Positions 61,589 through 64,000 of a stretch of 64,000 nucleotides of DNA are shown here, one piece after another. A program made the position numbers and the translations under genes. The first letter of the stretch is position 1, and each line of letters begins with the position of its first letter. The stretch is from Pseudoflavonifractor sp. An184 (lineage in GTDB: Bacteria > Bacillota > Clostridia > Oscillospirales > Oscillospiraceae), in assembly GCF_002160305.1 (NCBI RefSeq), contig NZ_NFKI01000004.1, positions 1-64,000 of the forward strand, read 5' to 3'. The notes below the pieces were generated by a model. The model saw only the letters and a list, made by a program, of their open reading frames with translations. It was not told the origin of the DNA and searched no databases.

Positions 61589-61645
61589 AGTTGATCTCTC
61601 CTCATGGAAAAAGGGAGCCGCTTACCGGCTCCCTTCCGCAGTTTT

Positions 61646-61909
61646 TCAGGCCTCCTGGCCCTCTACCTGAGCCTCGGCCTCCTTGGCGGCCCGGGCCTCG
61701 TTGATGTCCTTGGCGGCGGCAAGAATGTCGGCGGCGTTCTCTTGGGCGGAGGTAACCGTCTCCATCACGCTGTCCTTCATCCGCAGGCCGGCAGCGGTGA
61801 TGTGGGTATAGGCCTTCTTGGCGTCCTTGCTGGTGAGCAGCTTCACGCCGGCGGAGCCAAACAGGGCGCCGCCCACGAAGCAGGCCAGTCTGACATAGTG
61901 TTTCATCAT
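61646..61909 (-). CDS. DUF6110-like small protein of the metal ATPase operon, 87 aa
   Basis: It begins MMKHYVRLACFVGGALFGSAGVKLLTSKDAKKAYTH, with a membrane helix containing small residues, then a helical segment (RMKDSVMETVTSAQENAADILA) and an acidic tail. Proteins of this type accompany metal P-type ATPases of this class in clostridia. Role unknown; a membrane-anchored accessory or metal-relay partner is possible. Confidence 0.7.
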   Translation of the reverse strand: MMKHYVRLACFVGGALFGSAGVKLLTSKDAKKAYTHITAAGLRMKDSVMETVTSAQENAADILAAAKDINEARAAKEAEAQVEGQEA

Positions 61910-61936
61910 GGGGGTTTCTTCCTTTCTGCTATGTAC

Positions 61937-62017
61937 TTATTTGCGTTTGTAGCCTGTGATCATCACCATGACCATGCAGATCACGGCGCCCCAGGCCCAG
62001 AAGCGATGCTGTTTCAT
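61937..62017 (-). CDS. 26-aa membrane microprotein of the metal ATPase operon
   Basis: ATG at 62017 behind CAGGAGGAGATC. The sequence MKQHRFWAWGAVICMVMVM plus ITGYKRK is one short hydrophobic helix with basic ends, like the small DUF6219-type proteins found next to metal ATPases. It is 27 bases before the 87-aa protein gene. It is too short for usual gene callers but the RBS is excellent. Confidence 0.65.
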   Translation of the reverse strand: MKQHRFWAWGAVICMVMVMITGYKRK

Positions 62018-62123
62018 CAAGATCTCCTCCTGTTGGAAAACAAACATATCTCTTTGCGTATTGAAGTATTATAGCAGACACCCTGTGTAACTGCATTGCC
62101 AAATCAGCCGAGTAACCGCCTAT

Positions 62124-63005
62124 TCAGACATTTTTTCGGTATTGGCCCGGAGGCACTCCATATTGTTGGCGGAAAGCGGCGGCAAATTGACTGACGCTGC
62201 TGTAACCTACCGCTTTTGCCACTCCTTCCAGATTTAATCCGGACGTGTTCAGCAGTTCTGCCGCTCGTTCCATCCGCCTCTGCCGCAGCCAGGTATGAAC
62301 AGGCAGGCCATACAGCCGGCGGAACGCCTCCTTAAACGTGGTGGCGGAGAGACAGGCTCGGCGACTCAGGGCTGGGATGGTGAGAGGCTCATCCAGATGC
62401 GCTTCCATGTACCGACAGGTCTCCGCCAGAGACCGGGCTATATTCCGATTTGGCATCGAACCCGGGAGAGTATACGTCCCCTGTTCATCCTGGGTGGAGA
62501 GCAGATAGAGCAGTTCCACCGACTTCCACACGCACCAGCGCGCCTGCTCGCTTTGGGGAAGACGGTCCAAGTTATCAAAAGCTGCCCGGCTCCAGTTGGT
62601 GGGACCCTCCACGGCGCAGCCACCCCGACTGGCCATCCATCGCCGCACCTGCCCTGTGTCCAGGGTTAGGCCACCCAGCAGATTGCAGATAGTTTCCAGG
62701 CTCTCTCGGGCACCCCGGGCATCTACCGCCACCAGGACGCCAGCCAGAGATGAGTCCACCCGGGCATTGGTCAGCCCAGAGAAGTCAGTGAGAATCAACA
62801 CCTTCCTGGCGTCAGCGGTCAGGAAGGTTCCGTTCCGCCGGGTCAAGGTCACTGATCCCCCCAGGCAGAACAGGGCCTCAAAGTGCAAGGGAGCCAGTTG
62901 GAGGGGTAATAGGTGTGGTCCCTTCTCCAGAGAGAACAGACAGGCTCGGGCGCCGGGCATCACCTGGGTCCAATCTCCACGGTCTGCCAGAAATTCCGCC
63001 AGCAA
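62124..63005 (-). CDS. AraC-family transcriptional regulator
   Basis: 293 aa. The C-terminal 100 residues hold the two helix-turn-helix units of AraC: LSRRACLSATTFKEAFRRLYG and VAKAVGYSSVSQFAAAFRQQYGVPPGQYRK. The N-terminal 190 residues form an effector domain of the PchR/YbtA-like kind (inference). Start TTG at 63005 with GGGGG upstream is the best available; an in-frame GTG-ATG pair near 62960 is an alternative. It follows the HMA gene by 38 bases. In related systems such regulators respond to siderophores or metals. Confidence 0.85.
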   Translation of the reverse strand: MLAEFLADRGDWTQVMPGARACLFSLEKGPHLLPLQLAPLHFEALFCLGGSVTLTRRNGTFLTADARKVLILTDFSGLTNARVDSSLAGVLVAVDARGARESLETICNLLGGLTLDTGQVRRWMASRGGCAVEGPTNWSRAAFDNLDRLPQSEQARWCVWKSVELLYLLSTQDEQGTYTLPGSMPNRNIARSLAETCRYMEAHLDEPLTIPALSRRACLSATTFKEAFRRLYGLPVHTWLRQRRMERAAELLNTSGLNLEGVAKAVGYSSVSQFAAAFRQQYGVPPGQYRKNV

Positions 63006-63043
63006 TATTTTGCCCCCTTTCCATCTGTCTGCATCCCGGCTCT

Positions 63044-63292
63044 TTACCGGCTGAACAGCCCCTTCTTTTCCCAGGGCTCCTTCCGGATCTCCCCCACCTC
63101 ATAGCCGGTGGCGGAAATGGCAGCACGCAGGGCATCCTCGTCCAGGTCCGTCTCTGCAATCACCGTGGTCTCTTTTTTGCTCCGGGAGGAGGTGACCTTC
63201 TTCACTGGAAATGATTTCCGAACCGCATCGTTTACATGGCTTTCGCACATGCCGCACATCATGCCGTCTACTTGGGCCGTGTACTTCCACAT
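63044..63292 (-). CDS. HMA-domain metallochaperone-like protein
   Basis: 82 aa, a single ferredoxin-like HMA domain with GMMCGMCESHVNDAV (Cys14, Cys17), then a long basic segment KKVTSSRSKKE and a C-terminal EPWEKKGLFSR extension. It would deliver a soft metal ion to a pump, the P1B ATPase downstream being the natural partner. First gene after the GTTAG-N6-CTAAC box. Confidence 0.85.
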   Translation of the reverse strand: MWKYTAQVDGMMCGMCESHVNDAVRKSFPVKKVTSSRSKKETTVIAETDLDEDALRAAISATGYEVGEIRKEPWEKKGLFSR

Positions 63293-63319
63293 CGTCTATT
63301 CCTCCTGTCTATTTAAAAA

Positions 63320-63340
63320 GGTTAGATCACGCTAACTATT
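63320..63340 (-). promoter_or_regulatory. GTTAG-N6-CTAAC operator upstream of the HMA/AraC operon
   Basis: GTTAG-ATCACG-CTAAC (63321-63336), followed on the plus strand by TATT. It matches the box before the ABC pair outside the 6-base spacer. It lies 29 bases before the HMA ATG. Confidence 0.6.
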
Positions 63341-63374
63341 AGGCATGAAAAAGTGGTCGTTTTGGATGTCTCGC

Positions 63375-64000
63375 TTAGCCCAGTGCCACGTCCAGCGCCA
63401 TCATCAGGGTGAAGCCCAGGGCGAAGGTCAGCGTTCCCACATTGGAGTGCTCCCCCTGGGACATCTCCGGGATCAGTTCCTCCACCACCACATAAAGCAT
63501 GGCGCCGGCGGCGAAACTCAGCAGATAGGGCAAGGCTGGAACCACCAGCCCGGCGGCCAGGATGGTCAGCCCGGCGCCCAGGGGTTCCACCGCACCGGAG
63601 AGCACACCCCCCGCAAAGGCCCGGACCTTGCCCACCCCCTCCGCCCGCAGAGGCATGGAGATGATGGCCCCCTCGGGGAAGTTCTGGATGGCGATGCCCA
63701 GGGACAGGACCAGCGCGGCTGTCATCGTGATCTGGCCTTCTCCCGCCAGGAAACCCGCGTAGACCACCCCCACCGCCATCCCCTCTGGGATGTTGTGGAG
63801 GGTGACGGCCAGCACCATCATGGTGGAGCGCTCCAGCCGGGTGCGGGGTCCCTCTGCCTGCTGGCTCCGCTGGTGGAGGTGGGGGATCAGGTGATCCAGA
63901 CCCAGCAGGAAGAGGATACCGGCCCAGAAGCCGATGACCGCTGGCAGAAAGGCCCAGACGCCCGCCCCAGCGGACTGCTCCATGGCGGGGATCAGCAGGC
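63375..64000 (-). CDS. ZIP-family metal transporter (5' end outside the window)
   Basis: Partial: the frame runs off the window edge (reads LLIPAMEQSAG at the boundary), so the first helices are missing. At least six hydrophobic segments remain. Metal-site helices are visible: VLAVTLHNIPEGMAVG (HNxPEG) and SLGIAIQNFPEGAIIS, with the loop rich in His (PHLHQRSQ). It takes up zinc, iron or manganese. This is the GufA/ZupT-like bacterial branch. Confidence 0.88.
   Translation of the reverse strand, partial: LLIPAMEQSAGAGVWAFLPAVIGFWAGILFLLGLDHLIPHLHQRSQQAEGPRTRLERSTMMVLAVTLHNIPEGMAVGVVYAGFLAGEGQITMTAALVLSLGIAIQNFPEGAIISMPLRAEGVGKVRAFAGGVLSGAVEPLGAGLTILAAGLVVPALPYLLSFAAGAMLYVVVEELIPEMSQGEHSNVGTLTFALGFTLMMALDVALG

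Overview
The window looks like a chromosome segment of a G+C-rich, strictly anaerobic, spore-forming gut Firmicute, most likely an Oscillospiraceae relative (Flavonifractor / Lawsonibacter / Pseudoflavonifractor type). The signs are CotF-family spore-coat proteins, a desulfoferrodoxin, an L-cysteine desulfidase, Firmicute sigma-A promoters (TTGACA-17-TATAAT type), strong AGGAGG ribosome sites, and mosaics of G+C-rich repeats between genes. The genus is inference; no rRNA gene is present.

Layout. 1-6.3 kb: a DUF4097-like lipoprotein, then the copper module csoR-copA, whose best promoter and CsoR-like box lie about 950 bp upstream of copA behind a repeat block. 6.3-18.9 kb: host core genes: a type IIA topoisomerase pair, a GNAT acetyltransferase, a YitT protein, a transglutaminase-like lipoprotein, pfkA, spore-coat proteins, and a cyuA / M20 amidohydrolase operon. 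19.03-42.7 kb: an integrated genomic island with visibly lower G+C, bounded by a 15-bp direct repeat. It has inserted exactly at the start codon of ychF. It carries a complete type 1 BREX phage-defence operon (XRE-brxA-brxB-brxC-pglX-[AAA ATPase]-pglZ-brxL-[DUF1016 nuclease]), an AbiE toxin-antitoxin pair, and a transfer/replication/integration module (mobC, a small Cys-rich protein, repA-like, dnaC-like, xis, Tn916-family int). 42.7-55 kb: ychF and host genes (lrgAB, a diaminopimelate-decarboxylase-like enzyme, uraA with a leader-peptide attenuator, desulfoferrodoxin, a TAXI binding protein, a TIGR00300-family enzyme, tRNA-Ser). 55.1-64 kb: a metal/efflux cluster on the minus strand: a heterodimeric ABC exporter, TetR, an unusual P1B ATPase, two small proteins, an AraC regulator, an HMA protein and a ZIP transporter cut by the window end. 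Two near-identical palindromes (GTTAG-N6-CTAAC) link the ABC pair to the HMA/AraC operon.

The most interesting part is the island. The BREX operon has two extra genes with operon-like spacing. One is an AT-rich 860-aa ABC-type ATPase between pglX and pglZ, with a Rad50-like CxxC hook and a C-terminal RxxxE...H pattern reminiscent of the RloC/PrrC anticodon nucleases. The other is a DUF1016 PD-(D/E)xK nuclease after brxL. The pglX gene itself is mosaic: its base composition drops right after the NPPY catalytic motif, as expected for a swapped target-recognition domain. The island also replaces the ribosome site and start codon of ychF (GTG to ATG) and strands the native ychF promoter at its other end.
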